Assembly: GCA_964412105.1 (NCBI GenBank) | Contig: CAYPNM010000001.1 | Span: 1-64,000, forward strand | Direction: 5' to 3' | Length of the DNA: 64,000 nt | From: JAKAGZ01 sp964412105 | GTDB lineage: Bacteria; Bacteroidota; Ignavibacteria; Ignavibacteriales; Ignavibacteriaceae | In this document: positions 35,487-44,011 of the stretch, piece after piece | How the letters are laid out: the number at the start of each line of letters is the position of its first letter | How positions within the stretch are numbered: position 1 is the stretch's first letter | Notes under the pieces: model-generated | What the model was told of the DNA's origin: nothing | The model's database searches: none | What the model saw: only the letters and a program-made list of their open reading frames with translations | Program-made: the position numbers and the translations under genes

Positions 35487-35610
35487 CCTTTAATTATGAT
35501 AAAAAAGATCAAAAAGTTAAAATATCTTAAGAATGCAACCCGTCTTTTGACGGTAAAATTTGGGAGCCGAAATTAAAAATGCACTTCAACTTAGAAGTGC
35601 ATTTTTTTTT
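35487..35610 (+). ncRNA. Candidate leader RNA or small RNA ending in a terminator
   Basis: A transcript from the predicted promoter would be about 120 bases long. It would contain a small hairpin CCGTC-TTTT-GACGG (35540-35553) and end at the terminator hairpin 35575-35610. The coding start of the Nif3-like gene is only 3 bases beyond the T-run. AATGCA at 35532-35537 could pair with TGCATT in the right arm of the terminator (35598-35603), a possible but short antiterminator. I do not recognise a known RNA family. Confidence 0.4.
35575..35610 (+). terminator. Strong intrinsic terminator directly before the Nif3-like start
   Basis: The arms AAAAATGCACTTC and GAAGTGCATTTTT enclose the loop AACTTA. 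They are followed by a T-run that ends at 35610. The ATG of the downstream gene is at 35614, leaving no room for a Shine-Dalgarno site. Confidence 0.85.
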
Positions 35611-35613
35611 GAT

Positions 35614-36726
35614 ATGACCGGGATTGAAATATTTAAATACATAGAAAACTGGGCGCCTAAGGAAATAGCCTGGAAAAACGATAATGTCGGGCTTCAGGTT
35701 GGATCAGGTAAGAGGGAAGTGAAAAACATAATTCTTTGTCTTGAACTAAATATGAAGGTCATTGAACAGGCAATAAAAAAGAAGTGCAATTTAATTATCA
35801 GTCATCACCCATTGATCTTTCATCCTTTGAAAAAAATTGATCTGGTACGAGATAAAAATTCGATGTTGATTGAGAAACTGATTAAGAATGATATAACCCT
35901 ATATTCCGCCCATACAAATCTTGATTTTACCAAAGATGGTGTAAGCTTCGAACTTGCAAAAAAGTTAAAGCTGAAAAACATTAAATTTTTAACCGATCTT
36001 CCTTCTAATCAATATAAATTATCTGTTTTTGTACCCGATCAATCTTTAGAAATTGTATCTGAAGCTATATTTGAAGCAGGCGCTGGAAAGATTGGTGAAT
36101 ATTCTCAGTGCAGTTTTCGAATTAAAGGCGAAGGCACATTCATTGGATCGACAAAATCAAATCCAACAATTGGCAAGAAAAGTAAAAAAGAGACAGTTCA
36201 GGAAGTGAGGCTTGAAGTTATTGTTAGTTCACATAATTTAAAAAATGTAATTTCTGCCTTGCTTAAATCCCATCCCTATGAAGAACCAGCTTATGATATT
36301 TATCCATTAACTAATTCCGGAACTGATGTTGGTGCAGGTGCAATTGGTGAATTGGAATTACCAATGGATCAGAAAACATTCCTGCAACATGTAGTTAGAT
36401 CCATTAATGTAAATAATTTCAGATTCACAGAAGGAAAGAATGGCAAGATTAAAAAGGTAGCAGTATGTGGGGGCAGTGGTTCAGATTTGATTAGTAAAGC
36501 AATCAGTGAAGGAGCTGATGTTTATATTACAGCGGATATCAAATATCATGCTTTTCAAGATGCACAGAATGAGATTTTATTAATTGATGCTGGTCATTAT
36601 GAAACTGAAATCCATTCTTTGAATGAAGTTGAAAAAAGATTAAGAGAATTTGTGAGGGGTAATTCTGGAATAAAAGTTTTTAAATTCAGCGGGTCAACTA
36701 ACCCCGTAATATTTTTTAATAATTAA
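35614..36726 (+). CDS. Nif3-like dinuclear metal centre protein (YbgI/YqfO family)
   Basis: This protein belongs to the Nif3 family of hexameric proteins with a two-metal site. I start at ATG 35614, so the protein has 370 aa and begins MTGIEIFKYIENWAPKEIAW, matching family starts. A longer frame from TTG 35560 would translate the terminator hairpin. Metal ligands are visible in ISHHPLIFHP and YSAHTNLDF, and in the late DAGHYETE block. An inserted PII-like domain (about 130-240) makes it the long YqfO type. Its biochemical role is not settled. The zinc-ribbon gene follows after 15 bases. Confidence 0.9.
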   Translation: MTGIEIFKYIENWAPKEIAWKNDNVGLQVGSGKREVKNIILCLELNMKVIEQAIKKKCNLIISHHPLIFHPLKKIDLVRDKNSMLIEKLIKNDITLYSAHTNLDFTKDGVSFELAKKLKLKNIKFLTDLPSNQYKLSVFVPDQSLEIVSEAIFEAGAGKIGEYSQCSFRIKGEGTFIGSTKSNPTIGKKSKKETVQEVRLEVIVSSHNLKNVISALLKSHPYEEPAYDIYPLTNSGTDVGAGAIGELELPMDQKTFLQHVVRSINVNNFRFTEGKNGKIKKVAVCGGSGSDLISKAISEGADVYITADIKYHAFQDAQNEILLIDAGHYETEIHSLNEVEKRLREFVRGNSGIKVFKFSGSTNPVIFFNN

Positions 36727-36741
36727 ATAAGGAGAAATAAA

Positions 36742-37467
36742 TTGCTCGATAGATTAAAAATCCTTTTTGAGTTGCAAAGTATTGATGATCAGCTTGATGA
36801 GCTGGAGGAATTGAGAGGTGACCTTCCAAATGCAGTTGAGGTATTGGAAGAAAAAATCAGTGCTATAAAAGATTCTGTAGTAAGCAAAGAGACAGAACAG
36901 AAGGAATCCCTTAAGAAGCGAAAAGAAAATGATAATGAAATAGAAAAGCTTAAGGAAAATCAGAAAAAATTTAAGGCTCAGTTATACCAAGTAAGAAATA
37001 ATAAAGAGTATGATGCACTAACTAAAGAAATTGATCATACAGATGAACTGATAAGTAAACTTGAGGCCGAAAATGACGCACTTGCCGATTTAAGCAAAAA
37101 TTTAACTGATGAAATAGAATCAGTAAAACCACAGCTTGATGAACTGAATGAAGAATTGAAAGTTAAGCAGGCCGATTTGAAAGTAATCATTAAAGCGAAT
37201 GAAAAGGAAGAAGCCAAGCTTAGAGAGAAAAGAAAACAAATTGAAACTCTGACCAAGAAGGCAGACCATTCAGTTTATATGAGAATAAGGAAAGCAAAAA
37301 AAGGCATGGCCGTTGCAACTATCAAAAGATCTGCTTGTTCAGGATGTCATAATATTGTTCCTCCTCAAAGGCAATTGGAAATCAGGAGAAACAATAAGCT
37401 TTTCTTTTGCGAATATTGCGGAAGAATTCTTGTATCAACTGAAGTATCGGAATCCGTTACTGTTTAG
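36742..37467 (+). CDS. Coiled-coil protein with a C-terminal C4 zinc ribbon (DUF164/zf-RING_7)
   Basis: This 241-aa protein has a long coiled coil (about residues 10-175, Glu/Lys/Leu-rich). A C-terminal zinc ribbon (CSGCHNIVPP and CEYCGRILV) with two CxxC pairs follows. The family often sits next to Nif3-like genes, as here, and is structurally related to a bacterial hub protein of unknown function. The start is TTG 36742, preceded by AAGGAG at good spacing. It is probably co-transcribed with the Nif3-like gene. Confidence 0.88.
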   Translation: MLDRLKILFELQSIDDQLDELEELRGDLPNAVEVLEEKISAIKDSVVSKETEQKESLKKRKENDNEIEKLKENQKKFKAQLYQVRNNKEYDALTKEIDHTDELISKLEAENDALADLSKNLTDEIESVKPQLDELNEELKVKQADLKVIIKANEKEEAKLREKRKQIETLTKKADHSVYMRIRKAKKGMAVATIKRSACSGCHNIVPPQRQLEIRRNNKLFFCEYCGRILVSTEVSESVTV

Positions 37468-37777
37468 TAGCCTTATAGGATAGACTGATTTGTCTTATAA
37501 GTTCTTTCAAGGTAAGAACTTATTGGTGGATTTCCTCCCATATTTTCTTTTTTTTAAGAGATGAATGATTTCCAATGCTTTGAGGCATTTAAATTACTAT
37601 ATTTGCCTAGTAGATATTAAACAATTTTTTAATTGATCCTTGTTCATAATTTTATGCTCTAGATTGAAATCGCATTTTGAAATAGTTATTACTCCATAAG
37701 AACACAGATCAATAATAATAAGTAATTGACAAAAATTGTGTGATAAACACACAATTTTATTTTTTAAGATAAAATAA
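37468..37777. other. 310-base gene-free region before rnpB with inverted repeats
   Basis: No coding sequence is supported here. A perfect 10-bp inverted repeat (37497-37506 and 37514-37523, ATAAGTTCTT type) lies just after the zinc-ribbon gene and may end its transcript. A second, 11-bp repeat adjoins rnpB and is listed separately. A TTGACA hexamer occurs at 37726-37731. Confidence 0.5.
37732..37758. repeat. Perfect 11-bp inverted repeat upstream of rnpB
   Basis: The arms AAAATTGTGTG (37732-37742) and CACACAATTTT (37748-37758) surround a 5-base centre. The repeat starts right after a TTGACA hexamer and ends about 20 bases before the RNase P RNA. It may be a terminator for upstream transcription (T-rich bases follow) or an operator over the rnpB promoter. 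Confidence 0.6.
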
Positions 37778-38198
37778 ACAGCCTGTTCCAGGCAGTTGCT
37801 CCCCGTTTTTCGGGGGGAGGAAAGTCCGAACTTCAAAGAACAGAGTGCCGGGTAACACCCGGCTGGTATCAGATTTAATTGTATAACAGCAATTTGTCTA
37901 ATAGCACGGGAAAGTGCCACAGAAAATAAACTACCCCGTTTTCGGGGAAAAGGTGAAAAGGCAGGGTAAGAGCCTACCGCTCAGATAGTAATGTTTGAGG
38001 CAGGGCAAACCCCACTCGAAGCAAGGTCAAATAAGAAAATCTTTCCGGTTTATGCCGGATTAAAGTTGTTCGCTTTATGTCCATAGGACAGGATTTTCGG
38101 GTAGACCGCTAGATTCCGATGGTAACATCGGAATAAGATAAATAATTGCCGCCCCGACAAGTTGGGGTTACAGAATTCGGCTTACAGGAACCGGTTGT
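37778..38198 (+). ncRNA. rnpB: RNase P RNA (catalytic subunit), class A
   Basis: This is the ribozyme that trims tRNA 5' ends. The conserved core GAGGAAAGTCCGAACT lies at about 37816-37831, and the 3' universal block ACAGAATTCGGCTTACA at about 38170-38186. The ends pair as helix P1: ACAGCCTGTTCC (37778-37789) with GGAACCGGTTGT (38187-38198). The length of about 421 bases fits the bacterial A type. GGGCAAACCCC with nearby GAAGC in the middle also fits the conserved core. The boundaries are set from P1 and may be off by several bases. Confidence 0.95.
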
Positions 38199-38277
38199 AT
38201 ATTTTGTTCTTACAATTATGCCTATAAAAAGGCAGGCTTGCTAATTATATTAGAAGGCTTCTCTTAGGGATAATTAT

Positions 38278-39993
38278 ATGCTGGAAAAGCGCTGGAGGAT
38301 TAAAGAGATTACCGACGAATATACGGTAAAATCTTTAGCTGACTCACTTAATTTTTCCGAAGTTCTTGCCAGGTTATTAATTCACCGCGATATAAAAAAC
38401 TTTTCGCAATCAAAATTATTTTTCCGCCCGACAATTGATTTATTGCACGATCCATTTTTAATGGACGGAATGGAGATAGCAACTACCAGAGTTATTCAAG
38501 CTCTTACTGAAAATCAATCAATTTGTATTTATGGCGATTACGATGTGGATGGAACATGTTCGACAGCATTACTTTATATGTTCCTCAAAGAACTTGGAGC
38601 AAATGTAGAATATTATATTCCCAAAAGATTAACAGAAGGTTATGGGATCTCTAATTCAGGAATTGATTATGTAAAATCCAAGAATGTTTCCCTGCTTATA
38701 TCCGTCGATTGTGGAATAACGGCTGTTGAAGAAACCAAATATGCAAATGAGCTCGGTCTTGATTTGATTATTTGCGATCATCATCAACCAAAGGAAAAGA
38801 TACCTGAAGCATATGCCGTTCTTGATCCTTTAAAACCGAGTTGTGGTTATCCATTTAAATATCTTTCGGGTGCCGGAGTAGCGTTTAAGCTTGCGCAGGG
38901 TGTTTCGGAAAGAATTGGCAAAAGGGAATTGCCATTGCAGTATCTTGATCTTGTTGCCTTAGCAGGAGCTGCTGATATAGTTCCATTAGTTGATGAAAAC
39001 AGGATTCTTGTTAAAGAAGGATTAAATCTCATTAATTCAAACCCAAGGCCTGGCATTGAAGCATTGATAGAATCCAGTAATCTTAATCCCGGCAATTTAA
39101 GTTCAGGACAGGTCGTTTTTACGTTAGCACCAAGAGTAAATGCAGCAGGAAGATTGGGTGATGCTGAACGCGCTGTAGAGTTGTTCGTCGCCAAAGATAA
39201 AGATGAAGCCAGAGAATATGCAAAAATCCTGGAATCGGAAAATTATCAGCGAAGACGAATAGATGAAGAAACACTGGATGAAGCGCTGAACATTATCGAA
39301 AATTCCTTAGATTTGGATATTGAAATTCCAATAGTTTTACATCAGGAAAGCTGGCATCCCGGGGTAATCGGTATAGTCGCTTCCCGTTTGGTTGAAAAGT
39401 ACTATCGTCCTACTATAATGCTTACAACTGTTGATGGAGTTGCAAAAGGTTCAGCAAGGAGCATAGCTAATTTTAACATTTACGAAGCACTGGAAAAATG
39501 TAAGGATGTTCTTATACACTTCGGCGGTCATAAAGCCGCAGCAGGGTTAGCCGTTGAAATTGATAAAATAAATGAATTTAAAGAGAGGTTCAGCCAGATA
39601 GTAAGTGAATCGATGACTCTGGAGGATCTTTTTCCTGAAATTAACATTGATTCACAATTAAAGTTTTCTGAAATAACACCGAAATTCCTGAGGATTATTG
39701 ATCAGTTTGCACCTTTCGGGCCGGGAAATATGCGGCCGATTTTTCTTTCGGAAGGGGTTGAAATTGCGGGCGTTCCTAGAATTATTGGAAACAATCATCT
39801 ATTGACAAGCTTAAAACAGACAGGGTCAGATAAGGTTTTTGATGCTATAGGATTTAATATGGGTGAGTATTACGATCTTATAAAAAACAACCATCATCAG
39901 ATTGATATTGTGTATACAATCGACAAAATAATCAGGGATGGAAGAACTTTTCCTCAACTTAGGTTTAAGGATCTACGAGTTAAAGAAAATTAA
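38278..39993 (+). CDS. recJ: Single-stranded-DNA-specific exonuclease RecJ
   Basis: This 5'-3' exonuclease acts in recombination and repair. The 571-aa protein has the DHH-family motifs: YGDYDVDGTCSTALL (motif I), SVDCGITAVEE, and ICDHHQPKE (DHH itself). The DHHA1 block is WHPGVIGIVASRLVEKYYRPT, with GGHKAAAGLA. Residues past about 440 form the OB-fold domain. The length is normal. It begins 80 bases after rnpB; yebC follows after 20 bases. Confidence 0.96.
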   Translation: MLEKRWRIKEITDEYTVKSLADSLNFSEVLARLLIHRDIKNFSQSKLFFRPTIDLLHDPFLMDGMEIATTRVIQALTENQSICIYGDYDVDGTCSTALLYMFLKELGANVEYYIPKRLTEGYGISNSGIDYVKSKNVSLLISVDCGITAVEETKYANELGLDLIICDHHQPKEKIPEAYAVLDPLKPSCGYPFKYLSGAGVAFKLAQGVSERIGKRELPLQYLDLVALAGAADIVPLVDENRILVKEGLNLINSNPRPGIEALIESSNLNPGNLSSGQVVFTLAPRVNAAGRLGDAERAVELFVAKDKDEAREYAKILESENYQRRRIDEETLDEALNIIENSLDLDIEIPIVLHQESWHPGVIGIVASRLVEKYYRPTIMLTTVDGVAKGSARSIANFNIYEALEKCKDVLIHFGGHKAAAGLAVEIDKINEFKERFSQIVSESMTLEDLFPEINIDSQLKFSEITPKFLRIIDQFAPFGPGNMRPIFLSEGVEIAGVPRIIGNNHLLTSLKQTGSDKVFDAIGFNMGEYYDLIKNNHHQIDIVYTIDKIIRDGRTFPQLRFKDLRVKEN

Positions 39994-40013
39994 AAAAACC
40001 GGAGTTAAAATTT

Positions 40014-40751
40014 ATGTCGGGTCATTCAAAGTGGGCAACAACTAAAAGAAAAAAAGCGGTAATAGATGCCAAAAGAGGTAAAATTTTTACCAAATTGATT
40101 AAGGAAATTACAATTGCTGCCAGAGAAGGAGGGGGAGATCCAGCAGGAAATCCGAGATTGAGACTTGCTGTTGATAACGCAAAATCTGTAAATATGCCTG
40201 CTGATAATATTGACCGGGCAATTAAAAAGGCTACCGGAGGACTAGAAGGTCAGAGTTACGTTGAACTGACTTATGAAGGCTATGGGCCCGGAGGTGTTGC
40301 AGTGCTTGTTGAAGTAGTTACAGACAATAAAAACAGAACTGTTGCAGAAGTGCGTCATATTTTTTCCAGAGTTGGAGGAAATTTGGGAGAAACAGGTTCG
40401 GTTGCCTGGATGTTTGAAAGGAAAGGAATTATTACTATACCAAAGCAGGGAAAGACAGAAGAACAAATTCTCGAAGTTGTTCTTGATGAAGGTGCTGAAG
40501 ATATTCAAACGGAAGAGGAATTTTTTGAAATACAAACATCTATTGAAACTTTTGAACCGATAAGAAAAAAGCTTATTGATAAGGAGATGACAATAGAGAA
40601 TGCAGCGCTTCACTGGATGGCTAAAAACACTATAAATGTAAGTGGAGAGACTGCAGAAGCAATGATAAAGCTAATAGAAAGTCTTGAAGACAGCGATGAT
40701 GTCCAAAACGTTTTTACAAATGCAGACTTCGATGAAGAATCATTGAAGTAA
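40014..40751 (+). CDS. yebC: YebC/PmpR-family DNA-binding regulatory protein
   Basis: This 245-aa protein starts SGHSKWATTKRKKAVIDAKR, the family hallmark. GGLEGQSYVELTYEGYGPGGVAVLVE and GGNLGETGSVAWMFERKG follow. Members act as transcriptional regulators, and recent work on some members links them to ribosome stalling at proline runs. The neighbours ruvC and ruvA form the common yebC-ruvC-ruvA order, which supports the assignment. Confidence 0.95.
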   Translation: MSGHSKWATTKRKKAVIDAKRGKIFTKLIKEITIAAREGGGDPAGNPRLRLAVDNAKSVNMPADNIDRAIKKATGGLEGQSYVELTYEGYGPGGVAVLVEVVTDNKNRTVAEVRHIFSRVGGNLGETGSVAWMFERKGIITIPKQGKTEEQILEVVLDEGAEDIQTEEEFFEIQTSIETFEPIRKKLIDKEMTIENAALHWMAKNTINVSGETAEAMIKLIESLEDSDDVQNVFTNADFDEESLK

Positions 40752-40791
40752 TAAGTATAGACAGGGTTTCTTCAATCAATAATAGAATTAA

Positions 40792-41328
40792 ATGATAATT
40801 CTCGGAGTAGATCCAGGAACTAATTATACCGGTTACGGGATAGTTAAAGCGCATAAAAATTCCTTCACAAAAGTTGTTAACGGTTTAATTAAGCTGCCTG
40901 CCGGTTACACTCTCACAGAAAAATTGGAAATAATTTATTCAGGATTGGACAAGCTAATTAAGACTCACAAGCCAGATGAATTTGCAATTGAAACAGCTTT
41001 TTATGGAAAGAATGTTCAATCTGCAATGAAAATCGGCTATGCGCGTGGCGTCTCACTCCTAGCAGCTATACATAACAAAGTTCCAACAAGTGAATATTCC
41101 CCGAGAGAAATAAAAAAATCTGTAGTCGGTAACGGTGCGGCTTCGAAACAGCAGGTGAGTTTTATGATTAAATCATTGCTTGATATTAAGAATGAGAAAA
41201 TGAGGTTTGATGAAAGCGATGCACTTGCAATTGCACTCTGTCACGCGTTCAGGGTAAGAAGGATTACCAAAAGAAGCAAAGACTGGAAATCTTTTATTGA
41301 AGCTTATCCGGAAAGAGTGGTGGGTTAA
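40792..41328 (+). CDS. ruvC: Crossover junction endodeoxyribonuclease RuvC
   Basis: This enzyme cuts Holliday junctions. The four catalytic acids are visible: Asp7 (ILGVDPGTNYTGYG), Glu67 (FAIETAFYGKN), Asp140 and Asp143 (FDESDALAIALCHA). The length of 178 aa is normal. It starts 40 bases after yebC and ends 23 bases before ruvA. ruvB is not in the window. Confidence 0.97.
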   Translation: MIILGVDPGTNYTGYGIVKAHKNSFTKVVNGLIKLPAGYTLTEKLEIIYSGLDKLIKTHKPDEFAIETAFYGKNVQSAMKIGYARGVSLLAAIHNKVPTSEYSPREIKKSVVGNGAASKQQVSFMIKSLLDIKNEKMRFDESDALAIALCHAFRVRRITKRSKDWKSFIEAYPERVVG

Positions 41329-41351
41329 CACTAGATAATAAAAAAAATAAT

Positions 41352-41933
41352 ATGATTGGCTATCTATCTGGAAAAATAATCTCATCAAAACCAACCAAGA
41401 TTACCCTGGATGTCAGTGGAGTCGGCTACGTGGTTAATATTTCCATTAATACCTTTGAAAAGATCAGTGATAAAGAATCGGCTAATCTTTTTATTCATAC
41501 TAATGTAAAAGAAGATTCAATCTCACTCTTTGGATTTTACAATGAATCCGAAAAAGAAATGTTTGAGTTACTGATTTCCGTTAACGGCATCGGCCCTAAA
41601 CTGGCGATTAGCATTTTATCGGGTATACTTGTAGATGAACTGAGACATGCAATTATGGACGGGGATATTTCAAGGATTGTTTCCATTCCCGGAATTGGCA
41701 GAAAAACGGCTGAAAGACTTGTCCTTGAATTAAAATCAAAAATAACTTCTGTATCTTCAGAGGAAGGAGAAAAGATTCCTTTCAGCATCAAAAACGAAGC
41801 TATAGCTGCACTAACTACACTTGGTTACAATTTAAAGCAGTCTGAAAAAAGTGTTAGAGATATAATTTCAGCAGATCCGAATGTTACTTTGGAAGATCTT
41901 ATCAAGAAAGCTTTAGGAAGTCTTAACAGGTAA
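41352..41933 (+). CDS. ruvA: Holliday junction branch migration complex subunit RuvA
   Basis: This 193-aa protein binds the junction as a tetramer and loads RuvB. The N-terminal OB domain (MIGYLSGKIISSKP, LDVSGVGYVVNIS) is followed by helix-hairpin-helix blocks (ISVNGIGPKLAISILSG and IPGIGRKTAERLVLELK). The C-terminal RuvB-binding domain (about 145-193) follows an acidic linker. It is convergent with the FAH gene, with one base between the stop codons. Confidence 0.97.
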   Translation: MIGYLSGKIISSKPTKITLDVSGVGYVVNISINTFEKISDKESANLFIHTNVKEDSISLFGFYNESEKEMFELLISVNGIGPKLAISILSGILVDELRHAIMDGDISRIVSIPGIGRKTAERLVLELKSKITSVSSEEGEKIPFSIKNEAIAALTTLGYNLKQSEKSVRDIISADPNVTLEDLIKKALGSLNR

Positions 41934-41934
41934 T

Positions 41935-42591
41935 TTATCCAACTTCACAGCTTAATGAAGCAATCCCTTCAATTTCGGCTAATAATTTATCACCCTTCAC
42001 AACTTTGCCTACACCAGAAGGAGTTCCTGTAAAAACTAAATCCCCTTCTTCCAGAGTCATTAGTGATGAAATATATTCAACAATTTTTGAAGGGGCGAAA
42101 ATCATTGTATTTAGTTTTGCCCTTTGCTTAATTGTCCCGTTTATTGAAAGTGAAATTACTTCATTTAAGGTAAGCTTGTAATCTTTCTTAAAAATGAAAT
42201 CAGATAACACCGCAGAAGTATCAAAACCCTTGGCAATTGTCCAGGGGTGACCTTTCTTTTTTAATTCGCTTTGAATGTCTCGTAATGTCATATCCAGGCC
42301 AACACCATAGCCTGAAATTGCTTCTTCCGCTTTTTTAGTATCAACATCTTTTATTTTTTTGCCGATTAGAAGCACCAATTCAACTTCGTGATGCATTTCT
42401 TCTGAAAAGTTCGGGTAAATTATTTTTTCACCAGAATAAATAATTGCAGTATTTGGTTTAAGAAACACAACCGGTTTCTCGGGAATTTCATTGCCAAGTT
42501 CGCGGGCATGTTCAGCATAATTTCTTCCAACACAAACGACTTTTCCAGCAGGAATTTTTTCAGAAGAGTTTTTTACAGTAATAAATTTCAT
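41935..42591 (-). CDS. Fumarylacetoacetate hydrolase family protein
   Basis: This 218-aa protein is a single FAH domain of the YcgM/FAHD1 type, which includes acylpyruvate hydrolases, oxaloacetate decarboxylases and 2-hydroxyhepta-diene-dioate isomerases. The metal ligands are seen in HHEVELVLLIGK and in the Asp of GVGLDMTLRDIQSELK. TKGF-like AKGFDTSA and FTGTPSGVGKV are conserved. No aromatic degradation genes are nearby, so a FAHD1-like housekeeping role is more likely than a catabolic one. The exact substrate cannot be read from sequence. Confidence 0.88.
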   Translation of the reverse strand: MKFITVKNSSEKIPAGKVVCVGRNYAEHARELGNEIPEKPVVFLKPNTAIIYSGEKIIYPNFSEEMHHEVELVLLIGKKIKDVDTKKAEEAISGYGVGLDMTLRDIQSELKKKGHPWTIAKGFDTSAVLSDFIFKKDYKLTLNEVISLSINGTIKQRAKLNTMIFAPSKIVEYISSLMTLEEGDLVFTGTPSGVGKVVKGDKLLAEIEGIASLSCEVG

Positions 42592-42679
42592 AAAAACCTG
42601 ATAATTTCAATGATAAATTTTATTAAATATTTAGGAATTAAAGTTAATGAATATTTTTAAATACTCATTGTAAATGGTA

Positions 42680-43936
42680 TCAAGTTTTTTGTTTTTTCTT
42701 TTTTGCAGCCGGGAACAGGACATTGTTCAATATCAGCCTGTAACCGGGCGAGTTTTTATGAAGAGATAGATCGGTAGGGGGACTGCCAACAAGATGCTCA
42801 TAATCTTCAGGATCATGCCCACCGTAAAAAGCGAAAAATCCGCGTCCGAATGTTCCATAAAGATATTTAACCTGATCAGTTCCTTCGCGTTTTGCAAGTA
42901 TTATTATATCTTTTTTTATTTGTTCCTGGTGGAACATAGTTGTTTGTCCCATAAATCCGTGAATTACATTTACGTGATCCTGAGTTAACATCGTTGGCAC
43001 GGGATCATATTTTGCAGAAAAATCAAAGAGAGTGAAATAATCATTTTGAGGATTGCCAATTTCCGATGGCTGAACATCAATGCTGCTGTATTCATAAACA
43101 TATGGATTCATCTCGAGTTTGAAATTTGTAAAAGCAAGGGTATTTGAGAAATCGAGTTTCTGCTGAGCATCAGGATCAGGGGGATCACCATCGTACATTT
43201 TATCGCAGATGTCATCGTTATGTGCAGCAAGTGCAATATCAAATGAATCAGTTGCGGAACACATTGCAAAAAGAAATCCGCCTCTGCCGACGTAATCTTT
43301 GATATCCTGAGCTACTGCTTTCATCATATTGGAAACTTTTTTGAAACCGTTTTTCTTTGCATCCTGTTCATACTCTATCTGTTGATCAATATACCACTGA
43401 GCATTACTGAAGCTAGCATAAAATTTTCCATACTGGCCTGTAAAATCCTCGTGATGCAGGTGTAACCAATCATACTTGGAAAGGTCACCTCTTAAAATTT
43501 CATCGTTCCAGATTTTTGTATAAGGAATTTTTGCGTATTCAAGTGCAAGTGTCACAGCGTCATCCCAAGGCTGAAATCCAGGGGGAACAAACACCGCAAT
43601 TTTAGGTGCTTTTTCCAGACGAACGACATCCATATTTTTATCATCACTTTGGACTAAAGAATATATCTTTGCAGCTTCTTCCATTGATAATAGATCAAAG
43701 GAAACTCCTTCAACCCTGCATTGTGATGCGATTTTATCTGAGTAGTCCAGCATAAAAGATCCGCCCCTGTAATTCAAAAGCCAATCGGCCTTAATCCCTT
43801 CAGCAAGGGCATTGTATGTAATTCCATACGCTCTTAAATGATCAGTTTGTTGAAGGTCCATATAGATTAAAATCTTTGATTGGGAAAAAATAATGCTGGT
43901 CGAGAAGATCAGGAGTATTAGAATTTTTTTTATCAT
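42680..43936 (-). CDS. Secreted protein of unknown function (family often labelled asparagine synthetase B)
   Basis: This 418-aa protein has a signal peptide (1-18, STSIIFSQ). The mature part opens with YMDLQQTDHLRAYGITYNAL and NYRGGSFML, and later has KIAVFVPPGFQPWDDAV, WLHLHHEDFTGQYG and GGFLFAMCSATDSFDIALA. The last resembles a nucleophile elbow of a class I amidotransferase-like fold. A C-terminal block (FFAFYGGHDPEDYEHLVG) and a Lys-rich tail follow. Homologues in Bacteroidota carry the label asparagine synthetase B, but I see no glutaminase Cys1 or PP-loop, so that label looks wrong. The real function is unknown. Confidence 0.65.
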   Translation of the reverse strand: MIKKILILLIFSTSIIFSQSKILIYMDLQQTDHLRAYGITYNALAEGIKADWLLNYRGGSFMLDYSDKIASQCRVEGVSFDLLSMEEAAKIYSLVQSDDKNMDVVRLEKAPKIAVFVPPGFQPWDDAVTLALEYAKIPYTKIWNDEILRGDLSKYDWLHLHHEDFTGQYGKFYASFSNAQWYIDQQIEYEQDAKKNGFKKVSNMMKAVAQDIKDYVGRGGFLFAMCSATDSFDIALAAHNDDICDKMYDGDPPDPDAQQKLDFSNTLAFTNFKLEMNPYVYEYSSIDVQPSEIGNPQNDYFTLFDFSAKYDPVPTMLTQDHVNVIHGFMGQTTMFHQEQIKKDIIILAKREGTDQVKYLYGTFGRGFFAFYGGHDPEDYEHLVGSPPTDLSLHKNSPGYRLILNNVLFPAAKKKKQKT

Positions 43937-43950
43937 GAAGAAAGCCCGTA

Positions 43951-43982
43951 AAAAATTTTAGGCGATCAATTGATCGCCTAAA
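43951..43982 (-). terminator. Intrinsic terminator of clpX (26-bp perfect palindrome)
   Basis: Bases 43957-43982 form a perfect palindrome, 13 bases per half, with GGCGATCAA arms. On the minus strand it is followed by a T-run (43951-43956), so it ends transcription of clpX. It lies 29 bases past the clpX stop. Confidence 0.85.
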
Positions 43983-44011
43983 CTAAAATCAGTATTTATT
44001 TAATGTAAATA

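Noticed and set aside
35560..35613. A TTG start 18 codons upstream for the Nif3-like protein
   Set aside because: The extra residues are the translated terminator hairpin and T-run, and the family N-terminus begins at ATG 35614.
37597..37920. A 107-aa reading frame on the minus strand across the start of rnpB
   Set aside because: It is antisense to conserved RNase P RNA bases and shows no protein family features.
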